Shown: positions 10,038 to 20,324, numbered from the stretch's first letter. The stretch: 64,000 bases of DNA from Bifidobacterium psychraerophilum (GCF_000741705.1 NZ_JGZI01000010.1:248001-312000), one strand, 5' to 3'. The notes: a model not told the origin generated them from the letters alone. Made by a program: numbers and translations.

Positions 10038-11915
10038 TCAGTTCTCTTTTTTGGCCGCGGCCCTGATCTTGTCCTTGGTGTCGCGGTCCGTGGAATCGTC
10101 GGTGCTCAGTGCGGCGATGAAGGCCTCCTGCGGCACCTCCACGCGTCCGAGCATCTTCATGCGCTTCTTGCCGGCCTTCTGTTTTTCAAGCAGCTTGCGC
10201 TTTCTGGTGATGTCCCCGCCGTAGCACTTGGCCAACACATCCTTGCGCAGGGCCCGAATGGTTTCGCGCGCGATGATCCTTGATCCGATAGCCGCCTGGA
10301 TGGGTATCTCGAACTGTTGGCGAGGGATCAGTTCACGGAGCTTCTTCGTCATCATCACACCGTAGGCATAGGCCTTGTCCCTATGCACGACCGCACTGAA
10401 GGCATCCACCTTCTCACCCTGGATGAGAATGTCGACTTTGACCAGATCGGCGCTCTGCTCGCCGGACTCATGGTAGTCAAGGCTCGCGTAGCCTTTAGTG
10501 CGGCTTTTGAGCTGGTCGAAGAAGTCGAAGACGATTTCGGCGAGCGGCATCGTATAGTGCATCTCCACGCGTTCGGTGCTGATGTATTCCATCGTCCCCA
10601 TCTGCCCGCGGTGGTCCTGGCAGAGTTCCATCACCGCGCCGATGAATTCCTTGGGCGTGATGATGTCCGCGGCGACCACCGGTTCGACGATCCGTTTGAC
10701 CTTCCCCTCGGGGAATTCGCTGGGATTGTTGACATGATGCAGGCTGCCGTCCTCCATCGTCACATCGTAGGTGACGTTGGGTGCGGTGGAAATCAGATCG
10801 AGGTCGAATTCGCGGCTCAGACGTTCGGCGACGATCTCCATATGCAGCAATCCGAGGAATCCGCATCGGAAGCCGAATCCCAGGGCCACTGATGTCTCGG
10901 GTTCGTAGATCAGCGCGGCATCGTTCAATTTGAGCTTATCGAGCGCATCCCTCAGATCGGGGAACTGGGCGTTGTCGACCGGGAACAGGCCCGCGTACAC
11001 CATCGGTTTCGGGTCGCGGTAGCCAGGCAGAGGCTCATCGGCACGACGGTTTTCGGCGGTGATGGTGTCGCCGACCTTGGACTGCCCGACATCCTTCACA
11101 CCGGTAATGACATATCCGACCTCACCCGCGCCAAGTGCCTTCGTCGGCACCATATCAGGGCTGATCACGCCGAGTTCGATGGGATCGTGAACGGTGCTCA
11201 ACCCCATCATGCGAATCTTCTCACGGGACTTCAATTCACCATCGACCATGCGGATGTAGGTGACTATCCCGCGGTAGGAGTCATAGACCGAGTCGAAGAT
11301 CAGGGCCCGCGCAGGGGCCGAGGCATCACCGGAAGGTGCGGGTATCTCCTCGACGATGCGGTTGAGCAGCTGCTCGACGCCTTCCCCGGTCTTGCCCGAG
11401 ACCCGCAGCACATCGCTGACGTCGCAACCGATGAGTCCGGCGATCTCCTCGGCGTGCTTCTCGGTTTCGGCGCTCGGCAGATCGATTTTGTTCAATACGG
11501 GAATGATGGTCAGATCGTGTTCGATGGCCATATACAGGTTCGACAGCGTTTGGGCCTCAATGCCCTGTGTCGCATCGACCAGCAGTACCGCGCCCTCGCA
11601 GGCGGCCAGGGCACGGGATACCTCATAGGTGAAATCGACATGACCTGGGGTGTCGATCATGCCGAGCGTGTATTCCTGCCCATCGAGGGTCCATGGCACA
11701 CGTACGGCCTGGGATTTGATGGTGATGCCACGTTCCTGCTCGATATCCATACGATCGAGGAAACGATCGCGCATCTCACGGTCCGATACGATGCCGCTCA
11801 GTTGCAAGATCCTGTCCGCCACCGTTGACTTGCCGTGGTCGATATGCGCGATGATGCAGAAATTGCGGATAAGCGACTGGTCGGTGAAACCAGCTTGGTT
11901 ATTCGGCTCAGACAC
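10038..11915 (-). CDS. lepA: Elongation factor 4 (LepA), translational GTPase
   Basis: The 625-residue GTPase acts on ribosomes, where LepA is thought to back-translocate or assist initiation and assembly. Visible motifs are G1 [11 protein letters not shown] near residue 20, the DTPGHVDF G3 motif, NKIDLP for G4, and the LepA-specific C-terminal end with [11 protein letters not shown] and [25 protein letters not shown]. The start is GTG at 11915 with AAGGAG about 9 bases upstream. Length is normal. In many actinobacteria the next gene upstream is rpsT; here about 10 kb of other genes intervene. Confidence 0.97.
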   Translation of the reverse strand: MSEPNNQAGFTDQSLIRNFCIIAHIDHGKSTVADRILQLSGIVSDREMRDRFLDRMDIEQERGITIKSQAVRVPWTLDGQEYTLGMIDTPGHVDFTYEVSRALAACEGAVLLVDATQGIEAQTLSNLYMAIEHDLTIIPVLNKIDLPSAETEKHAEEIAGLIGCDVSDVLRVSGKTGEGVEQLLNRIVEEIPAPSGDASAPARALIFDSVYDSYRGIVTYIRMVDGELKSREKIRMMGLSTVHDPIELGVISPDMVPTKALGAGEVGYVITGVKDVGQSKVGDTITAENRRADEPLPGYRDPKPMVYAGLFPVDNAQFPDLRDALDKLKLNDAALIYEPETSVALGFGFRCGFLGLLHMEIVAERLSREFDLDLISTAPNVTYDVTMEDGSLHHVNNPSEFPEGKVKRIVEPVVAADIITPKEFIGAVMELCQDHRGQMGTMEYISTERVEMHYTMPLAEIVFDFFDQLKSRTKGYASLDYHESGEQSADLVKVDILIQGEKVDAFSAVVHRDKAYAYGVMMTKKLRELIPRQQFEIPIQAAIGSRIIARETIRALRKDVLAKCYGGDITRKRKLLEKQKAGKKRMKMLGRVEVPQEAFIAALSTDDSTDRDTKDKIRAAAKKEN

Positions 11916-12083
11916 CAGATTCCACTCCTTAGCAGTTTTCCGGGCCCATGCATGACCCGAAGCAACAACTCTACCCTGCTATATCTACGGCTCGCGCATG
12001 GGAAGCGTACACAACGGCATATGACACGCCGTACCAAGCCGGCGGCATACGCGGCCCGCACGCTTCGCGGGAAGTACCGAGCT

Positions 12084-15000
12084 CTACCTGCGTCGTCTTG
12101 AGAGGGAACCGAGCAGCACTGCGAGGGCACAGATGATGAGTGTCACGACGGTGAAGCCCGCCAGCATGATGCCGGTTGAAGCCAGCCATCCGCCGGTCGT
12201 GATGCCTGTCGGAGCCGCATCCGGGTGAGTGGTGGAGACCGCAGGAATCGATGACCCGGGAAGGGCATGATCCAGGTAGGCGGCTATCGGCAAATCCGCT
12301 TCACCTGCATTGGCGCCGCCAATGCCGATGATCCGCGAATAGCGATCCTGAGGAAGCAGATAGCCGTCAGGGGCCCGCTCCTCCTTCCAGAAATAGGAGC
12401 CGAAGGCCAGATCCCGGATCGAGCATCGCCCGTCAACACCCGTATCACAGGCACCGACTCGCTGTGCCTCCCTTTCGGAATCAGGACCCGGCAAGAGTGG
12501 AGGGACGGTGCCGATGTATCGGAACAACACGAAGGTTGCACCGGCAAGCATGCGCTGGGGATCTTCGATATCCGCTTTGCTCACCGTCAACACCGAAGGC
12601 AACTGTCGATTCGCAAGCAGCAGGGAGGCGACGGCAGATCCCGCATTCCCGGCATCGACGCTTACCGCACCCACCCATTGCCTATCGGGTGCATATCCTT
12701 GGGGCGCACTGCGTTCGGTGAACAGGTACCGTGCAAAACCACCAACCCTCACCGAACATAAACCATCGGCCCCTGAGGTGCAGCTGTTGATGAATGCGTC
12801 ACCGTCGTCGAGCACACCATTGTCATTGCTGTCCTCATTCAAGTCGAATACCGCACCTGCCAGACCTTCGCCGCTGACCGCATCGCTTTTGCGCACGCTG
12901 ACGGCCGTCGGCGATTTTCTGTCGCTTATCGCCAGGGGAATCAGCAGATCCGTGCCCGCTCCCGCGTTGAATGCTTCGACGTGCACCGTGCCCAGTGGCC
13001 CATCACGGCGCTCATATCCCGGTGGTGCTGCGGTTTCGACCCATAGGAAATCACCGAAGCCATCCACGTCGACGGAACAGCGGCCATCAGGATTGAGCTG
13101 CGTGATATTCGTGGTGCAGGAAGCGACGGTCGTATCGATGCCGTCGTCGATGGCGCCGTTGTGATCCAGATCCCGGACCAAGGCGAAACTCGCACCCGAT
13201 AGCGGCATGCGGTCATCCGCATCCACTTTCAGCACACTGAGATGTGAGATTCTAGGGGTATCGACGGCGAGTTGTGTCACGGTGCCTTCAGCGTCGGTCA
13301 GGATGATCGGATACACCGTGTCTGAGAGCTCATAGCCCAGGGGTGCGGCCACCTCCTTCACGTAGTAGAGCACTCCTGTGGCGCTGACCGCCAGATCATC
13401 GACGCGGCATATCCCCGTCCTATATGCAGTCGTGCATTCCCCTACCTGGCTGTCATCAGAGGTGAATTCGCCGGGGCTATGGTCATCGCTGAATATCGCG
13501 TAGGTCGCTCCTCCCAGCCGGTTCCCGCCAGCGCCGCCCTCACGCTTATCGATGATGATGCTGCCGGGATTCCTGGGATTGATGAAAGGCAGCGGCGGTA
13601 TCGAAGTTCCCGCGTTCTCCGGCGTCACATTGACGAGTGCCGAGGTCCTGTCTTGCGGCAAGGTGTGCAGCGGCGGTGCAAGCGTCTCCTCCCAGAAGTA
13701 GGAGGCGAATCCCAGTCCCGCCACCTCGCAGATTCCGTCGGTCCCGGTCGTGCATGACCCCACTTTCACATCCCCCGGCAGATGGGTGTCACCAGGTGGG
13801 GTGGAGGGATCCGCGGCCTCATAGAGATCGAATTGAGCCCCCGGCAGCGGGCTGTTGGTGATGCGATCGAGTTTCAATATCCGCAATGTGGTGAGTGTCG
13901 CCGAATCCTTGAAAACGGTTGGGGTTGCGGTGTTGTTCGTCCCCGGTGCCTTCACGCGCACCGCTGCGCTCACACGACGAGCAGGTGGATCGTACCCGAC
14001 GGGCGCGTTGATCTCCTTCCAGAAATACACACCCGTATCGAGGTCCGTAACCGTGCACATCCCGGATTCCGCTGCGGTCGTTGCGCACGATCCGCGAAGT
14101 TCCACCGTCGCCGCATCATAGACGCCTGTTCCCGACGTGTCCTTGTACAGTTCGAAAACCGCTCCGGCAAGTGCTTCGCCCGAATCGGCGTCGACTTTCT
14201 TCACCGTCAACGAGCTTGGCTGTGGGGCATCGACGGCGATGTAATCGAATGACGTCATCTGGGGCTGCCCTTGCGCATCGTATCCGAGATCGGAGAGGAT
14301 GATGACCGGGCTTACCGGATCGGGAGGCAACTCATACCCTGGTGGTGCGTCGCTTTCCACAAGGAAATACGCTCCCGGCGACAGTCTGTCGAATGAGCAT
14401 TCACCCGAGGCGGAAGCCGTCTGGCACTCATTGAGTGCACTGTCGACGCTGTTGTCGAAAACCTCATCGGCGTTGCTGTCCGCGTACAACGTGAAGGTCG
14501 CTCCGCCCAAAGGCATCGTGGTATCGGCCGCTCCGGTCGAGGAACGGGCGAATTTCCGGATCAGGAGTCTGCCTGATGCCACGGGGTCGTTGAAGGAAAC
14601 GATGGGCATGACGCTTCCGGCGTTACGCGCATTGATCGTAATCAGTGCGGTTGTCCTGTCCTTCGGGAGCGCATAGCCGTCGGGTGCCACGACCTCCTCC
14701 CAGAAATAGCTGCCGAAGTGCAAGCCGTCGACCGTGCAGATTCCCTGGCTGTCGCTCTCGCATTCCCCGACTTTCACATCGGCCGAGGAGTGGAGATCGT
14801 CTGGCTGACGGCTTGCATCGGCACTCCTATATAGTGCGAATGTGGCACCTGCCAACGCTGAGGCCTTATCCGTGCCGAGTTTCCTGATGCGCAGTGCCGT
14901 GAGTCGTTGCTGGTCCACCATCGCAATGCCTGTGGAGATACTGCCGCCCTCGGTGATGGTGAGCACCTCGCTATACGGATCGTCGGGCAGCACATATCCC

Positions 15001-18000
15001 TGAGGGGCGGCTAGCTCCTGATAGCGGTAATCCCCGGCATCACGCACTGCAAGCGAGCAGCTCCCGAACTCGGGAGTGGCCGCATCGGCACCGGATGTGG
15101 TGCACTCATCGAGTATGGGCCCGTATGGTGATCCGCCTGCGTCAACCGCAAGCAGTCCGAAGCGGGCCCCTGCGAGCGCCTCCCCCGTTGTGGCATCGAT
15201 CTTCTTCACTTCGACCGTACTGGCCTTGGGGATGTTGCCGAATGCGTACTCGTATGTGGCCGAGGCATCACCGGCATCGCCACTCAGCGTGATGAGTGGG
15301 CTCACGGCCTGCCGAGGCAGTTCATACCCCTGTGGGGCATCCGTTTCGACTACGAAGTATCCGTTTCTGCGACCCGGATCGGTGCTGGTGTTCAGATCAT
15401 CGACGGTGCATGTTCCATAGCCATCCGGACTTGGGGTGTGCACGTCGGAGGTGGTGCAATGATTCACTTCCCTGTCCTGTGAGGCATCGAAGCTCCCCGA
15501 GTCATCGCTGTCCTCGTATATGAGGAAACCCGCACCGGGAAGCGGCGTGCTCGTCAGGACGCCGTCCGGCGTGCTGCGGTATTTCCTGATGACGATACTT
15601 CCGGCATTGCGGGGATTGCTGAATTCGTAGGGCTGCTTCGTCAAAGCTGTGCTTCCGGCATTATCCGCATCGATCACTATCAGTTCGGATGTCACGGTAT
15701 GCGGCAGTTGGTAGCCATCCGGTGCGCTTTCCTCAACCCAGTAGTAGCGGCCCCACGGCAGCTGCCAGATCGTGCAGATGCCGTTCGTATCGGTGATGCA
15801 TTCGTCAATACGGGTGTCTTTGCCGCTTGCGTTCGGTGTGGCCGGTGCTTCGCTCTGTGTGCCGCCAAGTCGATACAGTGAGAATCTCGCACCGGCGAGC
15901 CCCGCCCCGCCGAGCAAAGCGGTCTTGTGGATCGTGATCCCCGAGGAGGTCTGCCGATCATAGGCGGTGGTGACGGCGAACTGCCGTGGTTGCCCCACGT
16001 TGGCTGTGGTGATCTCAATGGCCGTGAACTGATCCGGACACTGCGTGGTGGATCCTGATCCCATGGGCAAGGGGCAGGGATTGATGTCATATCCCTGTGG
16101 CGGGGTCATCTCAAGCCAGTAGTAGCGGCCAAGGCCTGGCGCATCCACCGTGCAGTTTCCCGATGGGCCGGAGGTGGTGCAGGTGCCGACGAGATCGTCA
16201 TATGAAAGGGAGGCGATCGTGGCGGAGCCAAGCACCACATCGGGGTGTTCACCCGTCATGCGATACAGGCCGAAGCTTGCTCCCCCAAGCGGATCCATCC
16301 CCTCAAGCCCCACTTTGCCCACCTGCAACCCGGTCGGTATCGCGGCGTTGGGCACCTCCACGAAAGCGACGGATGCATCGTCCGCCTGCGCCGGTGGAGT
16401 GATCGTTATGGAGGCGAAGGCCGAGCAGCCATCCGCGGCAGGCACATAGGTGAAAGCCGGTGGCGCCTTGCATTCGCGGTACAGATAGTCGCCGAGGCCC
16501 AGATCCTCGACGGTACACGTGCCGTCGGCACCGGTCGTGCAGCTGCCTGCGATCGCTCCCTGCGTCCCACCTCCCGCATCGCTCCACACCTCGAACAGCG
16601 CTCCTGCGAGCACCATCGACTGGTCACCGGGATCATCGGGATTCTCGGCGTATTTCAGGAAGTGCATCTGCCCGGGATTCCTGGGGTTATAGAACTGCAA
16701 GGGCGTTATTGCGCTTCCCGCGTTTTCGGCGGTGACGAAGAAGACTCCCGATGTGCGATTCTCGGGCAGGCTGCCGATCGGCACCGATGTCTCCTCCCAG
16801 AAGTACGCCCCGAAATCGTTCACCTCCACCTGGCATCTACCAAAATCCGCCCCTGAGACGGATGAGGTGGTGCATGAGGAGACAAGGGTGTCGGCGGCGT
16901 CGTGGGTGGCACCGACCGGGGTCGAGGCATCGGCTTTCCTGTACAACGCGAAGCCGTAGTCACCCGCTCGGTGATAGTTGCCGTCTCCCCCATTGAGCGC
17001 CCATTTCTCGACCGTGAGGGTGGTGCTTTCCGGAAGGTTCCTCATCACGATGGTCGTCTGCGTCGAATAGTCGAAGGTGATTTCCTTATCCTTCCATTCG
17101 CCTTGGCTCGCGCTATCCCATCCTGCCGGGGCCCCGGCATCATCCGCCGGGAAGATGGCGAAACGCGCATATCCTGAATCCACGGTGAGACGGGTCTCGC
17201 CTTCGGCCTCCGCAGCCGTGTAGCGTCCTTCGGCATCCGTGACCCATGCGGCGCCACGCTCCTGCGCGGGCGCGCAGCTCTGACCGGCCACCACACCACC
17301 CAGCTCCCGCACGCATGCGTCCTGGGTGAAGTCGTAAGTGAGGGGAAGCGCGGATCGACCGTTGGCATCTGAGATGACCATCCACTGGCTGTCGTCGAAG
17401 ACGCCGGTGCTTGGTGCCGTCTGGCCCAATCCCAGGCCGTAGAGCCGTCCGGTGACATTCCTCATGTTGGCGAGCTCGTCTATTGAGGTGACTGGGTCGT
17501 CCTGTCCGCGCCCGACGATAGGCGCTTTGATCCTGCTCATCTCCAGTTCAACGGAGACGACGTTCTCGGGGTCGTAGCTCCGACTGACGTACATCTCCCC
17601 CGCTCCGGCATTGTTGGCGCTGATGTCCGAGCTTCCGGCGTCCGCGAAATATCCGCCGGGAGAATACGTCAGTGCGACAGCATAGGGGTTGCTCCGGAAA
17701 CCTTCCCCGGGCGGGGTGGTCTCTTTCAGGTAATAGTGTCCATAGGAATAAGGATGGAGCACATCCGCGGCGGTGAATGAGACATACCCGTTCTCGTCGG
17801 TGAAGCGCTCGCCCGTCAGGGTCTGCGCGCTGCTGCAACTGCCCTGTTGCGTGGCTTCGGCGCACTGTTTGTCCGTGAATATCGTGAACCCGACGTTGCG
17901 CAGGGGCCTGCCATCGGCATCCACTTTGCGCGCCGTGATGATCTCCGGGGTGTTCGGGATGATGATATCCGAAACCCGTTGCCGCGAGAAGGAATTGTAA

Positions 18001-20114
18001 TTCAGCAGGATCTTCTCCCCGCCATTGCCGGTGTCCAGGTAGTACAGCACGTCGAAATTGAGTTCGGTACGGTTCGGGATGTTGTAATCGGTGATACGGC
18101 CGGGCAGATCCGTCACTCCAACGCGATAGGTGGATCCATATGATTCGAAATCGTAGACCTTGGCGCTGCTGAGATCGTTGTTGACGAGCACGCCTTCATC
18201 ATCCGTGGTCACAGCCGTGTATTGTCCGGATGAGATATCCGTGGCGGGCATGATCATCCGCCAGCCGGTGGTGCTCGACCCGTTCATCAGATGGTATCCG
18301 GTATTCTGCCATGATCCGGCTGCATCCGGATCCGCCCTTTGCGTCGCGGCGTCAGGGAAGTCGACGTCATGGTCCTCTGGCGCATGCACGACGACGGCCT
18401 TCAGCCCTGCGCTGCCGTCCAGGGCCTTCATGGCCTTCACATCACTGAGGGTAAAGGCGGTCTGCACCCCGGCCGGGCACCGCCCGAATGTGTTGCCGTT
18501 GTAACCGGCGCTTCCGCTCTCACCGGGGCACCATCGGTACATGGTCGAGTTCACCGGCATCGCCCAGGAATCGAAACTGCTTTCCACGCCGGTCTCGTAA
18601 TAATTCACCACATTCAGGGTTCCGCTCCCCGGAATCACACTGCCGTCCGCCTGGCTTATCGGGATGAACCGCAGGTGGATGCTGTTGAGCAGCAGGGCGT
18701 AACCCGGCGGAGACGCGGTTTCTTTGAGCACGAAGTAGGAAGTGGGATAGAGCCCGAAGTTCATCTGCGCCCCGGTGTCCTTGTCCACGAAGGCGATGGC
18801 TCCGTCGTCATCGGTGCTGAAACTGCCTATGTTCCGCGCCTGGGACCCGGTGATGTCGTAATCGGATCCGGTGTTGTACAGATCGAAACTGGCTGCGCTG
18901 CCCGCCGGGGTTTTCACCGGGGCGCCGGTGATATCGGTTTTCTGGATATGCGCTGCGGGCATGTAATTCAGATTCGTGGTGATTTCAAGATTGGATTGGT
19001 AATTGCCGCGTTCCATGTAGAACAATGAGAAACGGTGCCGTGTGCCATCCACGAAGGTCGAGCCCTGCCAACCTGATGGCGGGGAAAGCCCTGCGGCGCT
19101 GAACTGCTGTCGAAGAGTCGATGAGGTGATGACCTGCCCCGCATTGCCTTTGACCGTCACCTGTCCCGTCCTGAAATTGATGGAGCCGCTTGCGGGTGCG
19201 TGTGATCCGCCGAGATCCAGGACGAGCGCCCCATCGATGAAGATCCACATATCGTCGTCGCCGGAGAAGTCGAACACCATGTCATCACCGCCCACCACGC
19301 CTCCGAGCGGCTGGGTGAATGTGGATAGCATACCCAAGCCGAAGTAGTGGTTGATGGCCGCATCCGTCACACTGATGTTATTGGCCTCACCGTTGGTGAA
19401 CACCTGATCGGCGGTGTTGAAGGGGAAGAACTGCCCCACATTGGATCCGGTCTGCACCGCCGCTTTGTTGTAGACGTCGAATTGGCTGGTCGTGGTGTTG
19501 TAGGCGGCAAAATTCTCCTTGGAATTGTATTTCAGATAGTTCCCGTCCAGTTTGAAGAGATTCGCACCGACGACTTCATAATGCGCACGTCCTTCATGCT
19601 CGACCGCAGGGTTGAAGAGATATGACAGGGAGGCGTCGCCGTATCCGTTGAGAACGGGGTAATCGTCCTTCAAGGCGGTTTGGACGATCCCCTGTTTCAC
19701 CGAATCGCCTGCGGAGAGATTCGTGGCGTTCGAACCCCAATTGCCCAGATCGCAGCCCGAAGGCGGCCACTTCAGATCCTTGGCGAATTTCAGCGCCTCT
19801 CCCTGGACGCCCCCGCTGTTCAAGGTCGACGGGCCGTTGATGCCCGACGTGAGATAGCTCTTCCACGCGTTGCAACTGGTCGGCGGTGCGTTGTCGGGCG
19901 CTTCCTGGGCGGCGCCCCAGTAGTCGAAAAGCTGCATCGATGTGGACGGCAGACTAACCGTCTCGATGGTGCTCAGTCCCGCGGCCCGTGCGGATCGCAG
20001 TGGTGCCACCATCAGCGAGGCGAGCATCGCGCATATCATCATCAGCGAGGTTGCGATCCGTGCATACCATCCCAAAGCCGCCTGGGCTGTTTGGGTCTTC
20101 CCGAGCTCAGCCAT
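12084..20114 (-). CDS. Giant secreted adhesin: fibro-slime domain plus 16 SpaA/Cna-B-like repeats, LASTG sorting signal
   Basis: The protein has 2676 residues from the ATG at 20114. I chose this start over the longer frame (20183) because AAAGGA lies 6 bases upstream and a signal peptide follows directly: basic start, hydrophobic stretch about 20-38, likely cleavage after ARA near 44. A fibro-slime/PA14-like domain covers roughly 60-390, with GDDDMWIFIDG at 285-295 and LDLGGSH. Sixteen SpaA/Cna-B-like repeats follow, the first beginning near K392, the second near K730 and the third near K1037, each opening with a Lys and containing G-YFW-E-AP-GY; this Lys/Glu pattern suggests isopeptide bonds. 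The end is LASTG (2644-2648), a hydrophobic helix and SRRRR: a cell-wall sorting signal of LAxTG type. It is probably a long rigid surface stalk for attachment. No sortase or pilin partner is nearby. Ligand unknown. Confidence 0.9.
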   Translation of the reverse strand: MAELGKTQTAQAALGWYARIATSLMMICAMLASLMVAPLRSARAAGLSTIETVSLPSTSMQLFDYWGAAQEAPDNAPPTSCNAWKSYLTSGINGPSTLNSGGVQGEALKFAKDLKWPPSGCDLGNWGSNATNLSAGDSVKQGIVQTALKDDYPVLNGYGDASLSYLFNPAVEHEGRAHYEVVGANLFKLDGNYLKYNSKENFAAYNTTTSQFDVYNKAAVQTGSNVGQFFPFNTADQVFTNGEANNISVTDAAINHYFGLGMLSTFTQPLGGVVGGDDMVFDFSGDDDMWIFIDGALVLDLGGSHAPASGSINFRTGQVTVKGNAGQVITSSTLRQQFSAAGLSPPSGWQGSTFVDGTRHRFSLFYMERGNYQSNLEITTNLNYMPAAHIQKTDITGAPVKTPAGSAASFDLYNTGSDYDITGSQARNIGSFSTDDDGAIAFVDKDTGAQMNFGLYPTSYFVLKETASPPGYALLLNSIHLRFIPISQADGSVIPGSGTLNVVNYYETGVESSFDSWAMPVNSTMYRWCPGESGSAGYNGNTFGRCPAGVQTAFTLSDVKAMKALDGSAGLKAVVVHAPEDHDVDFPDAATQRADPDAAGSWQNTGYHLMNGSSTTGWRMIMPATDISSGQYTAVTTDDEGVLVNNDLSSAKVYDFESYGSTYRVGVTDLPGRITDYNIPNRTELNFDVLYYLDTGNGGEKILLNYNSFSRQRVSDIIIPNTPEIITARKVDADGRPLRNVGFTIFTDKQCAEATQQGSCSSAQTLTGERFTDENGYVSFTAADVLHPYSYGHYYLKETTPPGEGFRSNPYAVALTYSPGGYFADAGSSDISANNAGAGEMYVSRSYDPENVVSVELEMSRIKAPIVGRGQDDPVTSIDELANMRNVTGRLYGLGLGQTAPSTGVFDDSQWMVISDANGRSALPLTYDFTQDACVRELGGVVAGQSCAPAQERGAAWVTDAEGRYTAAEAEGETRLTVDSGYARFAIFPADDAGAPAGWDSASQGEWKDKEITFDYSTQTTIVMRNLPESTTLTVEKWALNGGDGNYHRAGDYGFALYRKADASTPVGATHDAADTLVSSCTTSSVSGADFGRCQVEVNDFGAYFWEETSVPIGSLPENRTSGVFFVTAENAGSAITPLQFYNPRNPGQMHFLKYAENPDDPGDQSMVLAGALFEVWSDAGGGTQGAIAGSCTTGADGTCTVEDLGLGDYLYRECKAPPAFTYVPAADGCSAFASITITPPAQADDASVAFVEVPNAAIPTGLQVGKVGLEGMDPLGGASFGLYRMTGEHPDVVLGSATIASLSYDDLVGTCTTSGPSGNCTVDAPGLGRYYWLEMTPPQGYDINPCPLPMGSGSTTQCPDQFTAIEITTANVGQPRQFAVTTAYDRQTSSGITIHKTALLGGAGLAGARFSLYRLGGTQSEAPATPNASGKDTRIDECITDTNGICTIWQLPWGRYYWVEESAPDGYQLPHTVTSELIVIDADNAGSTALTKQPYEFSNPRNAGSIVIRKYRSTPDGVLTSTPLPGAGFLIYEDSDDSGSFDASQDREVNHCTTSDVHTPSPDGYGTCTVDDLNTSTDPGRRNGYFVVETDAPQGYELPRQAVSPLITLSGDAGDASATYEYAFGNIPKASTVEVKKIDATTGEALAGARFGLLAVDAGGSPYGPILDECTTSGADAATPEFGSCSLAVRDAGDYRYQELAAPQGYVLPDDPYSEVLTITEGGSISTGIAMVDQQRLTALRIRKLGTDKASALAGATFALYRSADASRQPDDLHSSADVKVGECESDSQGICTVDGLHFGSYFWEEVVAPDGYALPKDRTTALITINARNAGSVMPIVSFNDPVASGRLLIRKFARSSTGAADTTMPLGGATFTLYADSNADEVFDNSVDSALNECQTASASGECSFDRLSPGAYFLVESDAPPGYELPPDPVSPVIILSDLGYDAQGQPQMTSFDYIAVDAPQPSSLTVKKVDADSGEALAGAVFELYKDTSGTGVYDAATVELRGSCATTAAESGMCTVTDLDTGVYFWKEINAPVGYDPPARRVSAAVRVKAPGTNNTATPTVFKDSATLTTLRILKLDRITNSPLPGAQFDLYEAADPSTPPGDTHLPGDVKVGSCTTGTDGICEVAGLGFASYFWEETLAPPLHTLPQDRTSALVNVTPENAGTSIPPLPFINPRNPGSIIIDKREGGAGGNRLGGATYAIFSDDHSPGEFTSDDSQVGECTTAYRTGICRVDDLAVSATGVLYYVKEVAAPLGYELSDTVYPIILTDAEGTVTQLAVDTPRISHLSVLKVDADDRMPLSGASFALVRDLDHNGAIDDGIDTTVASCTTNITQLNPDGRCSVDVDGFGDFLWVETAAPPGYERRDGPLGTVHVEAFNAGAGTDLLIPLAISDRKSPTAVSVRKSDAVSGEGLAGAVFDLNEDSNDNGVLDDGDAFINSCTSGADGLCSVRVGGFARYLFTERSAPQGYAPDRQWVGAVSVDAGNAGSAVASLLLANRQLPSVLTVSKADIEDPQRMLAGATFVLFRYIGTVPPLLPGPDSEREAQRVGACDTGVDGRCSIRDLAFGSYFWKEERAPDGYLLPQDRYSRIIGIGGANAGEADLPIAAYLDHALPGSSIPAVSTTHPDAAPTGITTGGWLASTGIMLAGFTVVTLIICALAVLLGSLSRRRR
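12171..12185 (-). other. LAxTG-type sortase signal (LASTG) of the adhesin
   Basis: These codons encode LASTG, followed by 28 residues made of a hydrophobic helix and a terminal SRRRR. The arrangement is that of a C-terminal wall sorting signal. LPxTG is absent. The LAxTG variant is the established preference of class E sortases in high-GC Gram-positive bacteria. Confidence 0.75.
12888..17006 (-). repeat. Higher-order protein repeat: three-domain block (A-B-C) present four times in the adhesin
   Basis: Repeats 3-14 of the adhesin are not equivalent. Comparing domain ends gives an A-B-C order. A ends in NPRNPG or a near variant (four times), B ends in a short V-x-x-P-type linker and C ends in a D-x-Q/S-type linker. 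The opening lysines of successive A domains lie at residues about 1037, 1397, 1745 and 2081, with the next domain at 2409, so the blocks are 360, 348, 336 and 328 residues. Identity at the DNA level is modest, so the duplications are old. Confidence 0.7.
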
Positions 20115-20188
20115 ATCGTTTCCTTTTATCCCGGCGGCGGTATGTGCGAAGCTTCTGCCTGCCCATGACCGCGCATCCAACATGGCAC

Positions 20189-20194
20189 ATTATA
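20189..20194 (-). promoter_or_regulatory. Candidate -10 box for the adhesin gene
   Basis: On the minus strand this reads TATAAT, a perfect -10 hexamer, 75 bases before the adhesin ATG. No good -35 hexamer is seen at 16-18 bases. It lies about 134 bases from the Zur-like box on the other side of the divergent region, so that box is unlikely to block it directly. Confidence 0.45.
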
Positions 20195-20324
20195 CATAGA
20201 GTACGTTTTTATACGTATCGACTGATGTAAGGATACGGGCCTGCGGCATGCGCGGCTTCGGAGTGGATCGAGCGCGGCGCGATGCATGCCCGCCGGCATC
20301 ACGTCCGGACACCATCGTCGGTAT

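Noticed and set aside
12084-20114. LPxTG motif or pilin-like backbone features
   Set aside because: No LPxTG was found. The only sorting signal is LASTG and no sortase lies nearby, so a pilus operon is not supported.
20115-20183. Upstream start (20183) for the adhesin gene
   Set aside because: The 23 extra codons would precede the signal peptide, lack a ribosome binding site and include the sequence AAAGGA that serves the ATG at 20114.
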